This document shows positions 8,801-16,834 of a stretch of DNA of 64,000 nt, in pieces. Below the pieces are notes generated by a model, which searched no databases, was not told the origin of the DNA, and saw only the letters and a program-made list of their open reading frames with translations. Position 1 is the stretch's first letter. Each line of letters begins with the position of its first letter. A program made the position numbers and the translations under genes. The stretch is taken from NCBI RefSeq assembly GCF_019331735.1, contig NZ_JAHBBH010000005.1:1-64000 (forward strand). Direction: 5' to 3'. The stretch is from Bifidobacterium miconis (lineage in GTDB: Bacteria > Actinomycetota > Actinomycetes > Actinomycetales > Bifidobacteriaceae).

Positions 8801-10024
8801 GCGCGAATACAGGCGGATCGCGATGCCGTCGGCGATGCGGCCGCATCGACCGGACCGCTGGTCGGCGCTCGCCTGCGAGATCGGCTCGATCGGAAGCCGC
8901 TGCACCTTCGCGGTCTTCGAATAGCGGCTGATGCGCGCGGTGCCCGGGTCGACCACGTAGCGGATGCCCGGCACCGTCAGCGACGTCTCGGCCACGTTCG
9001 TGGCGATCACGATGCGCTGATGGACATGCGGCTCGAACACGCGATGCTGGTCCTTGGCCGAGAGCCTCGCGAACAGCGGCATGATCTCGATCGCGTCCGG
9101 CCGGCGCATGTCGTCGGCGCGCGGGCCGTAATGGCGGCGCAGCGCGTTCTCGAACTCGTGGATGTCGCGTTCGCCCGACGCGAACACAAGGATGTCGCGG
9201 GCGCCGCGCTCGTGGCTCGAATGGATGACCAGCTCGGCGCAGGCGCGCGCCACGGCCGTCGGCATGTCCATGTCGGTGTCGCGGTCGGCGCCGCGTCCGC
9301 CGCCGTTGCCGTTGCGTTCGGCCGCGGACGGTGCGGCGGAGAGCTCCGCATACGCCTCCTCGCCGGGCATCGCGCCGGTTTCGAAGCCGGGCACGTTGCG
9401 CATGAGCGCCGGTGCGGTGCCGAGCGGCTCGTACACGATCTGTACGGGGAACGTGCGGCCCGACACCTCGATCACCGGCACCTTCTCGTGCAGCGCGTGC
9501 TCGAAATGCTCCTTGAACTTCACCGAATCGATCGTCGCCGACGTGATCACGAGCTTCAGATCGCGCCGCTGCGGCAGGAGCGCCGTCAGATAGCCGAGCA
9601 GAAAGTCGATGTTGAGGCTGCGCTCGTGCGCCTCGTCGATGACGATCGTGTCGTACTGGTTCAATTTCGGATCACGCTGGATCTGCGCGAGCAGGATGCC
9701 GTCGGTGACGACGCGCAGGCGCGTCTTCGGCGAGCTCTCGTCCGTGAACCGCACCTGATAGCCGACCTCGTCGCCCAATCGCACGCCCATTTCCGCGGCG
9801 ATGCGTTCGGCGACCGTGCGCGCGGCCAGACGACGCGGCTGCGTGTGCACGATCTGCCGCCCGTGGGATCCGCGGCCCAGTTCCAGCAGGATCTTCGGCA
9901 GCTGCGTGGTCTTGCCCGAACCGGTCTGGCCGGACACGATCACGACCTGACTGTGACGGACGGCCTCGGCGATCTCGTCGCGTGCGGCCGACACCGGCAG
10001 TTCGGACGGATATTCGAATTTCAT
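5897..10024 (-). CDS. hrpA: ATP-dependent RNA helicase HrpA
   Basis: A 1375-residue DEAH-box helicase, the usual size for bacterial HrpA (about 1300). The N-terminal part carries Walker A GQTGSGKTT (about 31-39) and the DEAH box in VIDEAHERSLN, followed by SAT (motif III), a helicase C domain with ETSLTVPGIRYVVD and QRSGRCGR (motif VI), an HA2/OB-fold region, and the long C-terminal DUF3418-type extension specific to HrpA. The family acts on RNA-protein complexes and stalled or collided ribosomes. The start at 10024 is chosen because AGGA lies six bases upstream and the protein begins with the expected MKFEYPSELPVS; the open frame itself runs further into the neighbouring methyltransferase region. 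Between motifs there is a 25-residue Gly/Asp-rich insert (GGGRGADRDTDMDM). Confidence 0.93.
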   Translation of the reverse strand: MKFEYPSELPVSAARDEIAEAVRHSQVVIVSGQTGSGKTTQLPKILLELGRGSHGRQIVHTQPRRLAARTVAERIAAEMGVRLGDEVGYQVRFTDESSPKTRLRVVTDGILLAQIQRDPKLNQYDTIVIDEAHERSLNIDFLLGYLTALLPQRRDLKLVITSATIDSVKFKEHFEHALHEKVPVIEVSGRTFPVQIVYEPLGTAPALMRNVPGFETGAMPGEEAYAELSAAPSAAERNGNGGGRGADRDTDMDMPTAVARACAELVIHSSHERGARDILVFASGERDIHEFENALRRHYGPRADDMRRPDAIEIMPLFARLSAKDQHRVFEPHVHQRIVIATNVAETSLTVPGIRYVVDPGTARISRYSKTAKVQRLPIEPISQASADQRSGRCGRIADGIAIRLYSREDYETRPRFTEPEILRTSLGAVVLHMLSVGVARTAEDVTNFGFIDPPDMKAVSDGFNELTELKAVARKRGEVVLTHVGRQLARIPIDVRLGRMVIEAAKSTTPDTLAAVLVIVAFLSLQDPRERPDEARDEADRIHNRYADPTSDYLTALNIWDRIFQADGEPSNSALRRICKTEYFSWMRVRQWKDLVNQLTDMCHELKFTVGSPQPASRPGLEIRQLPINQQAAGSLRCSWDDRGIHTSMLAGLLSMMGMQIIREPKASDFTGLKGAARAKAIKRAQKMAKNDYQGARGTHFALFPASSVAKSTPAWVMSTELVETSRLWARYSAAIDPAWAEPLAGQLTRTTYAEPHWSGSRGSAVASAKVLLYGLPIVQDRTVQWGRINPLEARDFLLRQGLVEGDIQQRFSYDEFVGRNRDILDEAADDASRTRQLAETVSDEDLFDFYQSVIPNDVTCVADLAKWWKKEHDEHPHLLDFDPDKVERLAAAESVSLADYPDHWHTLGTDGQPIDLRLSYVYDPHDPHDGVTVHIPLKALSRLTPAQFSWNVPGLLDELIVGLIKSLPKALRVQFVPAPDTACKIRAWIDEHYPDLPGSGERSKPNLPPEDETGTASWPDLPHVFTQAAIATVGAQIHPEVLTGDLWEKLSPYLRMTFAVEQQLPAPKNARGRRGGRGPVKVLGSGKSLVELQRRFAAEAEASARQMVKKQADRAADQGKLVEQANLLHKAGATTESRADMLWHGALDALRLPSERVSSRWLGTEALMLASAPYRSTKDLVEDLQLAAVKRLLPKVDTLPNDDALADAVLGVTEIFEDTVYAVAHDVIAILKRYAEVDKAVSGKADLPMLSVLQSVREHIATLVFPGFVGAAPPDALTNIPRYLQADMLRLAKAKADKNRDVRWAWEADEARQLVDKAKARAKAEPAGPRHEELDKKATAARWMLEEFYVSLWAQELGTAKPVSLNRIKKALA

Positions 10025-10068
10025 ATGTTCCTGACTACTGAATGTCTCGTTGTGTCCTGTTGCTTGCG

Positions 10069-10728
10069 TTACTCGTTGCCGCGCGCCACCTCGATGATGC
10101 GGTACCCCTTGGCCGAATGGTACTTGGACACCGCAAAACCGTCGCCCAGCTCGCCGGCCAGCCACGGAATCAGCGAATCCGCGCCAAGGTTCTTCTGCAC
10201 CACCAGATACGCGACGCCGCCGTTGGGCTTCAGCCGCGGCAGCCACGTCATGAGCAGCGTGTGCAGCGCGTCCTTGCCGATGCGGATCGGCGGATTCGAC
10301 CAGATCACGTCGAAGGCCAGATCGTCCGGCATCGCCTCGCACACGGCCGGCGACTGCTCGGCCAGAGGCGCGCCCGATTCGTCGGTGCGCGTCACATGCA
10401 CGTTCGCGCGGTCGTTGCGCTTCGCGTTCGCGGCCGTCAGCTCCAGCGCGCGCTCGTTCACGTCCACCGCCCACACGTCGGCGTCCGGCGCGGCGAACGC
10501 CAGGGACAGCGCCACCGGACCCCAGCCGCAGCCCAGATCGAGGAAAGTTCCCGACGACGGCGGTTCGGGCACCTCGCGCAGCAGCACCGACGTGCCCAGA
10601 TCAAGCCGGGAGCCGGAAAACACGCCGTTCGACGTTTCGACCGGCACCTCGCGCCCCTGCAGCGTCACGTTCAGCGTGCGGCGCACGTCCTTCGAAGTGG
10701 GTTCGGCGGAAAAATACTGCTCGGCCAT
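10069..10728 (-). CDS. Class I SAM-dependent methyltransferase, RsmC/YbxB-like
   Basis: A 219-residue protein with the SAM-binding motif FLDLGCGWGPVALSLA (about 61-76), an acidic VDVNERALEL motif II, and the NPPIRIGK motif (N6/N2-type amino methyltransferase NPP[FYI]) that is typical of the short RsmC-like family acting on 16S rRNA guanine. It lacks the N-terminal duplicated domain of E. coli RsmC, as is usual in Gram-positive members. An AGGAGAG site lies just before the ATG at 10728. Its stop is 44 bases from the hrpA start, so the two are probably co-transcribed. It is divergent from hflX. rRNA is the likely substrate, by family. Confidence 0.85.
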   Translation of the reverse strand: MAEQYFSAEPTSKDVRRTLNVTLQGREVPVETSNGVFSGSRLDLGTSVLLREVPEPPSSGTFLDLGCGWGPVALSLAFAAPDADVWAVDVNERALELTAANAKRNDRANVHVTRTDESGAPLAEQSPAVCEAMPDDLAFDVIWSNPPIRIGKDALHTLLMTWLPRLKPNGGVAYLVVQKNLGADSLIPWLAGELGDGFAVSKYHSAKGYRIIEVARGNE

Positions 10729-10872
10729 GCCTCTCCTTGCCTGCGCGCGCCGCGCGCCGACCGGCCCAATCCGGCGGCGAAGCCCGGCGCGAACTCCATG
10801 TCGTCCAAAACGATGATAATAAAGACCACCATAGTTCAATCGTGAGTCAAGAGAACCAGTCGAGAGGTGCCA

Positions 10873-12399
10873 TTGAGCGAGCAAAGCCAGCAGTCCGCCA
10901 ACGAGAAGACCGTCGTGAACCAGCCCGTCGTCGAGGACGGGCCCGCGCTGACCGGCGTGCTGGCCGACCAGTCGGACGTGCTGCTCGACGACCACGACCG
11001 CGGCGTCGCCTCCTTCGAGCAGACCAACGAGGAATGGGAGGAACGCGAGTCCCGCAACCAGCTCAAGCACGTCGCCGGCCTCGGCGAATTGCAGGACGTC
11101 ACCGAAGTCGAATACCGCAAGGTGCGCCTCGAACGCGTCGTGCTCGTCGGCGTCTGGTCGTCGGCCGTGACCACCGCGGCCGCCGCCGAGGAATCCCTGC
11201 GCGAATTGGCCGCGCTCGCCGAAACCGCGGGCGCGGTCGTGTGCGACGGCCTGCTGCAGCATCGTTACCGTCCGGACGCGGCCACGTACGTCGGCTCCGG
11301 CAAGGCGAAGGAGATCGCCGACATCGTCGCGCGCGAGGAAGCCGACACGATCATCGTCGACGACGATCTGCCGCCGAGCCAGCGACGTGCGCTCGAGGAC
11401 GCGACCAAGGTCAAGGTCGTCGACCGCACGGCCGTGATCCTCGACATCTTCGCCCAGCATGCGACGTCGCGCGAAGGCAAGGCGCAGGTGGAGCTCGCCC
11501 AGCTCGAATACATGCTGCCGCGACTGCGCGGCTGGGGCGGTTCGCTGTCACGGCAGGCCGGCGGCCGCGCGGCCGGCGCGGACGCGGGCATCGGCTCGCG
11601 AGGCCCGGGCGAAACGAAAATCGAAATGGACCGCCGCGTCATCCGCACGCGCATCGCGCGTCTGCGCAAGCAGATCCGCGACATGGCCCCGGCGCGCGAG
11701 GTCAAGCGCGGCTCCCGCCGGCGCTACGGGCTGCCGACCGTCGCCGTCGTCGGCTACACGAATGCCGGCAAGTCGTCCCTGACCAACCGGCTGACCGGTT
11801 CCGCCGAACTGGTCGAAAACGCGCTGTTCGCCACGCTGGACACGGCCGTGCGCCGCGCGCGTGCCAAGGACGGGCGTCTCTACGCGTACGTCGACACGGT
11901 CGGCTTCGTGCGCCGACTGCCCACACAGCTCATCGAGGCGTTCAAATCCACGCTGGAGGAGGTCGCCGAATCGGATCTCATCGTGCACGTGGTCGACGGC
12001 TCGCACCCCGACCCGTTCTCGCAGATCGACGCGGTCAACGACGTGCTCGCCGACATCGACGGCGCGGCCGACATTCCGCGCATCCTCGTGTTCAACAAGG
12101 CCGACCGCATGGACGAGGCGGCGCGCGAACGCATCCTCGCGCTCGAACCCGACGCGCACGTCGTCTCCGCGTTCAGCGGGGAGGGCATCGACGCGCTGCG
12201 CGACAAGGTCGAGTCCATGCTGCCCGTGCCCAACGTGCACGTGCAGGCGCTGCTGCCGTATTCCGCCGGGGCGCTGCTGTCGAAGATCCGCGAATACGGT
12301 CACGTGATCAACGTCGAATACCGCGACGACGGCATGATGGTCGAGGCCGAGGTCGGCAGCCGACTCGCCGCGCAGGTGGTCGATCAGGCCATCGACTGA
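10873..12399 (+). CDS. hflX: Ribosome-associated GTPase HflX
   Basis: A 508-residue GTPase that splits or rescues stalled 70S ribosomes under stress. The N-terminal HflX domain carries ATYVGSGKAKEI and the hallmark SRGPGETKIE; a helical linker follows; the G domain has G1 GYTNAGKSSL, G3 DTVGF and G4 NKAD; the C-terminal domain ends with IREYGHVINVEYRDDG. The N-terminal 90 residues are acidic and longer than in many homologues. A TTG at 10873 is taken as the start because GAGAGG lies six bases before it; the GTG at 10867 overlaps that ribosome site and would be two codons earlier. It is divergently transcribed from the RsmC-like gene. Confidence 0.92.
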   Translation: MSEQSQQSANEKTVVNQPVVEDGPALTGVLADQSDVLLDDHDRGVASFEQTNEEWEERESRNQLKHVAGLGELQDVTEVEYRKVRLERVVLVGVWSSAVTTAAAAEESLRELAALAETAGAVVCDGLLQHRYRPDAATYVGSGKAKEIADIVAREEADTIIVDDDLPPSQRRALEDATKVKVVDRTAVILDIFAQHATSREGKAQVELAQLEYMLPRLRGWGGSLSRQAGGRAAGADAGIGSRGPGETKIEMDRRVIRTRIARLRKQIRDMAPAREVKRGSRRRYGLPTVAVVGYTNAGKSSLTNRLTGSAELVENALFATLDTAVRRARAKDGRLYAYVDTVGFVRRLPTQLIEAFKSTLEEVAESDLIVHVVDGSHPDPFSQIDAVNDVLADIDGAADIPRILVFNKADRMDEAARERILALEPDAHVVSAFSGEGIDALRDKVESMLPVPNVHVQALLPYSAGALLSKIREYGHVINVEYRDDGMMVEAEVGSRLAAQVVDQAID

Positions 12400-12510
12400 G
12401 CGTTCGGGATGTGTCCGGGAGTGTCGCCGCGGCGTGCCGGATGCGGTCGGCCGGCGGCTGCCGGCATATCGACTCGGGTTATGGCTGGCCATCGGCGATG
12501 CCGATAGCCG

Positions 12511-12528
12511 TTGTGAGCAAGATCACAA
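12511..12528. promoter_or_regulatory. Rex-type operator upstream of ldh
   Basis: TTGTGAGCAAGATCACAA, a perfect TTGTGA-N6-TCACAA dyad. This is the consensus of the NADH-sensing repressor Rex, which commonly controls lactate dehydrogenase. It sits 114 bases before the ldh start. The same core would also satisfy a CRP/GlxR site, so the regulator is inferred from the target gene. Confidence 0.7.
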
Positions 12529-12599
12529 AATACGGCGACAGCGTGATTTTAGAAACGTCACCGTGTGTGGATAAAGTGAATGTGTTGTTTGGAGAATAA

Positions 12600-13604
<1,005 letters not shown>

Positions 13605-13710
13605 CGAATATCCGACTGACGGAGCGCCTTCCGCGTTGCTCCTCGGTCGCGGTACTGAGTACCGCTTCCCTCGGTGCGCCTTGAAGTCGCACGCGTCAGT
13701 CGAATATTCG
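13605..13710. repeat. 106-bp imperfect palindrome directly after ldh
   Basis: Bases 13605-13621 and 13694-13710 are inverted copies, 16 of 17 matching (CGAATATCCGACTGACG). A central perfect hairpin GCGGTAC-TGA-GTACCGC occupies the middle, with partial complementarity between. It begins at the first base after the ldh stop. It could be a strong terminator / 3' stabiliser or a small palindromic mobile repeat. Confidence 0.7.
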
Positions 13711-13753
13711 TTCCGATGTGGCGCCTACAATGCGCCTGACCGAATAATTGCAT

Positions 13754-13782
13754 GGAAACCCCGGCCTTGTGCCGGGGTTTCC
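13754..13782. terminator. Hairpin upstream of the CDF gene
   Basis: A perfect 12-bp stem (GGAAACCCCGGC / GCCGGGGTTTCC) with a 5-base loop; no T tract outside the stem. With the 106-bp palindrome before it, it fills the 311-base gap between ldh and the metal transporter. The rest of the gap shows only a partial palindrome (13798-13830) that I cannot assign. Confidence 0.6.
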
Positions 13783-13915
13783 TGCGTTGTAGGGCAAATG
13801 AGAATGGTTGTGAGAAGCGGTCTCATCTGATCGCCGCCGAAGACGACGCCCCATGCGGCGTCAGGTGGACGGTCGGATCGACGCGCGGGCGACACGAGCG
13901 AAAGGACGGGCGATT

Positions 13916-14878
13916 ATGGCACATGACCATCATCACGGGTTAGGGGCTGACGTGGCGAACGGAGTGTCCGGCGAGGACGCGTCGCGCGCGCATCAGCGGC
14001 GGCTGACCATGACGCTGGCGCTGACGGGCACCGTGTTCGCGGCCGAAGTCGCCGGAGCGATCATCACCGGATCATTGGCGCTGCTCGTGGACGCCGGCCA
14101 CATGCTCACGGACATGTCCGTGCTGATCGCCTCCACGGTGACGGCGATGCTCATGCGCCGCAAGCCGAGCAGCATCCGCACGTGGGGCTGGGCGCGGCTC
14201 GAGGTGCTCACGGCGGCATGCGGGGCGGTCGTGCTGCTCGTCGTCGGCGTATACGCGCTTGCGGAGGCGGGCATGCGCCTGTTCGCAGGTCGCGCCGAAG
14301 GCGTACGGGACATTGGACTGCTGCTGTTCTTCGGCATCCTCGGCTTGGCCGCGAATGTGGGCTCGATCGCCATCCTCGCCGTGCAGCGGGCCGACAACAT
14401 GAACATGAAGGCCGCGTTCCTTGAAGTCATGAACGATGCGCTCGGTTCGGTGGCCGTGGTGATCTCGGCGGTGGTGATGATGACGACCGGCTGGGACGGC
14501 TTCGATGCCGTGGCCGGCGGTCTGATCGCGCTGATGATGATTCCCCGGGCCATTCTGCTGCTGCGCAATGCGGTGCGCGTGCTGCTCGAGGAAACCCCCG
14601 AAGGACTGGACCTTGACGCGGTGCGCCGGCATATGGAGCACATCCCGCGTGTGGTGGCCGTGCACGACCTGCACGCCAGCACCGTGTCCACCGGCATGCC
14701 GATCCTCATGGCGCATGTGGTGGTGGAACGCGGCACCACCATGGAGCAGGCCACGGATGTCCTGCGCCAGTTGCAGGACTGTCTGCGCGAGCATTTCCCC
14801 GTCTCGGTGCCGCACACCACCTTCCAAATCGAACCGGAGGGGTACAGCACGCCCAGCGCCGAGCAGCTCCACCGATAA
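13916..14878 (+). CDS. Cation diffusion facilitator (CDF) metal exporter
   Basis: A 320-residue CDF/ZnT-CzcD-type antiporter that would export Zn2+ or a related divalent metal in exchange for protons. It has a His-rich N-terminus (HDHHH), six predicted helices, the helix-2 site HMLTD (H62, D66) and a C-terminal cytoplasmic domain with VVAVHDLHAS typical of CDF dimerisation domains. In helix 5 the usual HxxxD half of the transport site reads EVMND (E170, D174), so one histidine ligand is replaced by glutamate; this may change metal preference. The start at 13916 is chosen for the AAAGGA nine bases upstream; the open frame extends 21 codons further without support. It stands alone in its orientation. 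Confidence 0.88.
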   Translation: MAHDHHHGLGADVANGVSGEDASRAHQRRLTMTLALTGTVFAAEVAGAIITGSLALLVDAGHMLTDMSVLIASTVTAMLMRRKPSSIRTWGWARLEVLTAACGAVVLLVVGVYALAEAGMRLFAGRAEGVRDIGLLLFFGILGLAANVGSIAILAVQRADNMNMKAAFLEVMNDALGSVAVVISAVVMMTTGWDGFDAVAGGLIALMMIPRAILLLRNAVRVLLEETPEGLDLDAVRRHMEHIPRVVAVHDLHASTVSTGMPILMAHVVVERGTTMEQATDVLRQLQDCLREHFPVSVPHTTFQIEPEGYSTPSAEQLHR

Positions 14879-14962
14879 CCGGCATCGAGGCAAAGCCGCA
14901 GGCGCAGGTTATCGGCGATGCGCGGCCGGCGTCCCCGGCTCCGGTCGTCCGGGAGCGTGGCG

Positions 14963-15685
14963 CTACAGTTTGCGCAGTACGGTGACCACCCGGCCCATGA
15001 TCTGCGCGTGGGTGCCGTCGATGGGGGAGTAGGCCGGATTGTGCGGGATGAGCCACACATGGCCGTTGTCGTTGCGGAAGGTCTTCACCGTTGCCTCGTC
15101 GCCCAGCAACGCGGCCACGATGTCGCCGTTTTCGGCGGACTGCTGTTCGCGCACCACCACGAAGTCGCCGTCGCAGATGGCGGCGTCCACCATCGAATCG
15201 CCATGCACCTCGAGCATGAACAGGTTGCCGGTGCCCGTCAGGCGTTCCGGAAGCCGCATCACATCGTCCACATGCTGCTCGGCGGTGATCGGCACGCCGG
15301 CGGCGATGCGTCCCACCAGCGGCACGTCGCGGGACTGGAGGATGGAGACGCTCGCGCCTCCGGCCTCCTGTACGCTCGGGAACGGCAGCACCGTCGCCGA
15401 GCCGTCCGCGGCCGACGGGACGGTCGGCGAGGGGGAATCCGCCACCAGCTCGATGGCCCGCCCCTTGTTCGCGTTCATGCGGATGAATCCCTTCTCCTCC
15501 AGCACCTGCAGCTGGTGCTTGACCGAGGAGGGGCTTTTGAGGCCCGCGGCCTCGCCGATCTCGCGGAAGGACGGGACGAATCCCTTGTCAGCGACATGGG
15601 TGCGGATCGCGTCCAGCACCTTGCGCTGGCGGTCGGTAAGGGCCTGTTCCTGCGGCCGCTTGGGGGTAAAGGGAATGGTGCTCAC
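14963..15685 (-). CDS. lexA: SOS repressor LexA
   Basis: A 240-residue LexA. The N-terminal winged helix-turn-helix spans residues 17-80 (SFREIGEAAGLKSPSSVKHQ). The self-cleavage site is A129-G130 (GRIAAGVP), the catalytic serine S164 (HGDSMVD) and the lysine K201 (ATVKTF), giving the complete S24 peptidase set. It represses SOS genes until RecA filaments stimulate autocleavage. The start is GTG at 15685 with AAAGGAG six bases upstream; the open frame extends further without a better site. It is divergent from the LysM gene across a region with several SOS boxes, including a perfect one 52 bases in front of lexA, so autoregulation is expected. Confidence 0.96.
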   Translation of the reverse strand: MSTIPFTPKRPQEQALTDRQRKVLDAIRTHVADKGFVPSFREIGEAAGLKSPSSVKHQLQVLEEKGFIRMNANKGRAIELVADSPSPTVPSAADGSATVLPFPSVQEAGGASVSILQSRDVPLVGRIAAGVPITAEQHVDDVMRLPERLTGTGNLFMLEVHGDSMVDAAICDGDFVVVREQQSAENGDIVAALLGDEATVKTFRNDNGHVWLIPHNPAYSPIDGTHAQIMGRVVTVLRKL

Positions 15686-15736
15686 GGTCGGCTCCTTTCG
15701 TATTGGTCTCAGCATACCGTGAACTTCACATGAAAT

Positions 15737-15820
15737 CAAACATCTGTTCGACGTGTCGCGTTGCGTTTTTCGAACAGTTGTGCCACAATCGGAACAACTG
15801 TTCGATAGAACGACTGTTCG
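15737..15820. promoter_or_regulatory. LexA (SOS) box cluster between lexA and the LysM gene
   Basis: Sites follow the Gram-positive/actinobacterial SOS consensus CGAACRNRYGTTYG. On the minus strand, 15737-15750 reads CGAACAGATGTTTG, a perfect match close to lexA. On the plus strand, 15790-15805 (CGGAACAACTGTTCGA) and 15807-15820 (AGAACGACTGTTCG) lie just before the LysM gene, each one base off. A weaker half-match lies at 15771-15784. Both divergent genes should be induced by DNA damage. Confidence 0.88.
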
Positions 15821-15836
15821 AAAGGATGTGACCGCT

Positions 15837-16163
15837 ATGCATGCCATCGCAGGAACCGCCCGTGCGACCAAGACGGCCGGCACCCCCTCCAAACTGCTGC
15901 GCGCCGTGGCGACGTTCGGCCTCGCCGCGATGATGACCGCGGCCGTGCTGCTGTCCGTGGCTCCTTGGAACGCCGGGCCGTCGTCGGCATCCGAAGTGGT
16001 CAGCTACACGGTACGCCCGGGGGACACGCTGTGGTTGTATGCCGAGCGCATCACGCCGGAGGGCGGGGACGTCGCGGAGAACGTCGACCTGATCATGCGG
16101 CTGAACCATATGGACAGCGCGCGTCTGGAGCCCGGGCAGCGGATACGGGTGCCCAAGGAATGA
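15837..16163 (+). CDS. SOS-controlled LysM membrane protein (YneA / Rv2719c-like)
   Basis: A 108-residue protein with a single hydrophobic segment at about 21-42 and one LysM peptidoglycan-binding domain at about 55-105 ([16 protein letters not shown] ... [10 protein letters not shown]). The architecture and place match the YneA/DivS/Rv2719c group, small LysM proteins divergent from lexA that stop cell division during the SOS response. Two LexA boxes lie within 50 bases of the start codon. The ATG at 15837 has an AAAGGA about 10 bases upstream; the open frame 28 codons further upstream would run through the SOS boxes. nrdR follows after 116 bases. The division-inhibitor role is inferred from context and domain makeup; overall sequence similarity within this group is low. 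Confidence 0.8.
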   Translation: MHAIAGTARATKTAGTPSKLLRAVATFGLAAMMTAAVLLSVAPWNAGPSSASEVVSYTVRPGDTLWLYAERITPEGGDVAENVDLIMRLNHMDSARLEPGQRIRVPKE

Positions 16164-16279
16164 CGAGCCGCGGCGTTTCCATGCACGACAACTTCGCCGC
16201 ACCCGCAATCGGGGGCTCGCAGCGCCGCGAAACCCCGTGCGTGAATGTTTTTCGCATGTTTCACGCTATTGTGGGGAAC

Positions 16280-16744
16280 ATGCATTGTCCTTTTTGTCAG
16301 CAACCGGATACCAAAGTCGTTGATACCCGCATCAGTGATGACGGGCATTCGATCCGCCGGCGGCGCGAATGCCTGAAATGCCACAGGCGCTTCACCACGG
16401 TGGAAAGCACCATGCTGCTGGTGACGAAACGGTCGGGCAACATGGAGCCGTTCGACCGCAACAAGGTGATCTCCGGCGTGCGCAAGGCCTGTCAGGGGCG
16501 CCCCATCAACGAGGACGACCTCAAGACGCTCGGCCAGCGCGTGGAGGAGGATCTGCGCTCGCGCGGCCTCGCCGAAGTGCGTTCCGAAGACGTGGGCAAG
16601 GCCATCCTCGCCCCGCTCAAGGAGCTTGACGAGGTGGCCTACCTGCGGTTCGCCAGCGTGTACCAGAATTTCAACGGCCTCGAGGACTTCCAACACGCCA
16701 TCGACGAACTCAGGGACGAAAAAGCCGCGGCCGCGGCCGAATAA
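16280..16744 (+). CDS. nrdR: Transcriptional repressor NrdR
   Basis: A 154-residue ATP-cone and zinc-ribbon regulator that represses ribonucleotide reductase operons when (d)ATP is high. The zinc ribbon is formed by CPFC at residues 3-6 and CLKC at about 31-34; [17 protein letters not shown] is the family signature. The ATP-cone runs from about 46 to 136. The start at 16280 follows GGGGAACA. It keeps the actinobacterial order lexA / LysM / nrdR, which links DNA damage control with nucleotide supply. The alanine-rich C-terminus is unremarkable. Confidence 0.95.
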   Translation: MHCPFCQQPDTKVVDTRISDDGHSIRRRRECLKCHRRFTTVESTMLLVTKRSGNMEPFDRNKVISGVRKACQGRPINEDDLKTLGQRVEEDLRSRGLAEVRSEDVGKAILAPLKELDEVAYLRFASVYQNFNGLEDFQHAIDELRDEKAAAAAE

Positions 16745-16834
16745 TGCGGCAATGACTGCCGGGGGCTGCCGGGACCGCGGCGATTGCGGACCGTGGTCCG
16801 GTACGGGTGCCGGGACCACGGTGGGCGTGCCAGG

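Noticed and set aside
10025-10474. 150-residue N-terminal extension of HrpA
   Set aside because: It lies in the reverse frame of the methyltransferase gene on the same strand; the HrpA family start and the ribosome site are at 10024.
12511-12528. CRP/GlxR site reading of the dyad before ldh
   Set aside because: It fits the CRP core, but the outer TT/AA bases and the target gene fit Rex better; kept as the alternative.
13798-13830. Possible Zur/Fur-like box before the CDF gene
   Set aside because: ATGAGAATGGTTGTGAGA matches only part of the expected dyad; too weak to claim.
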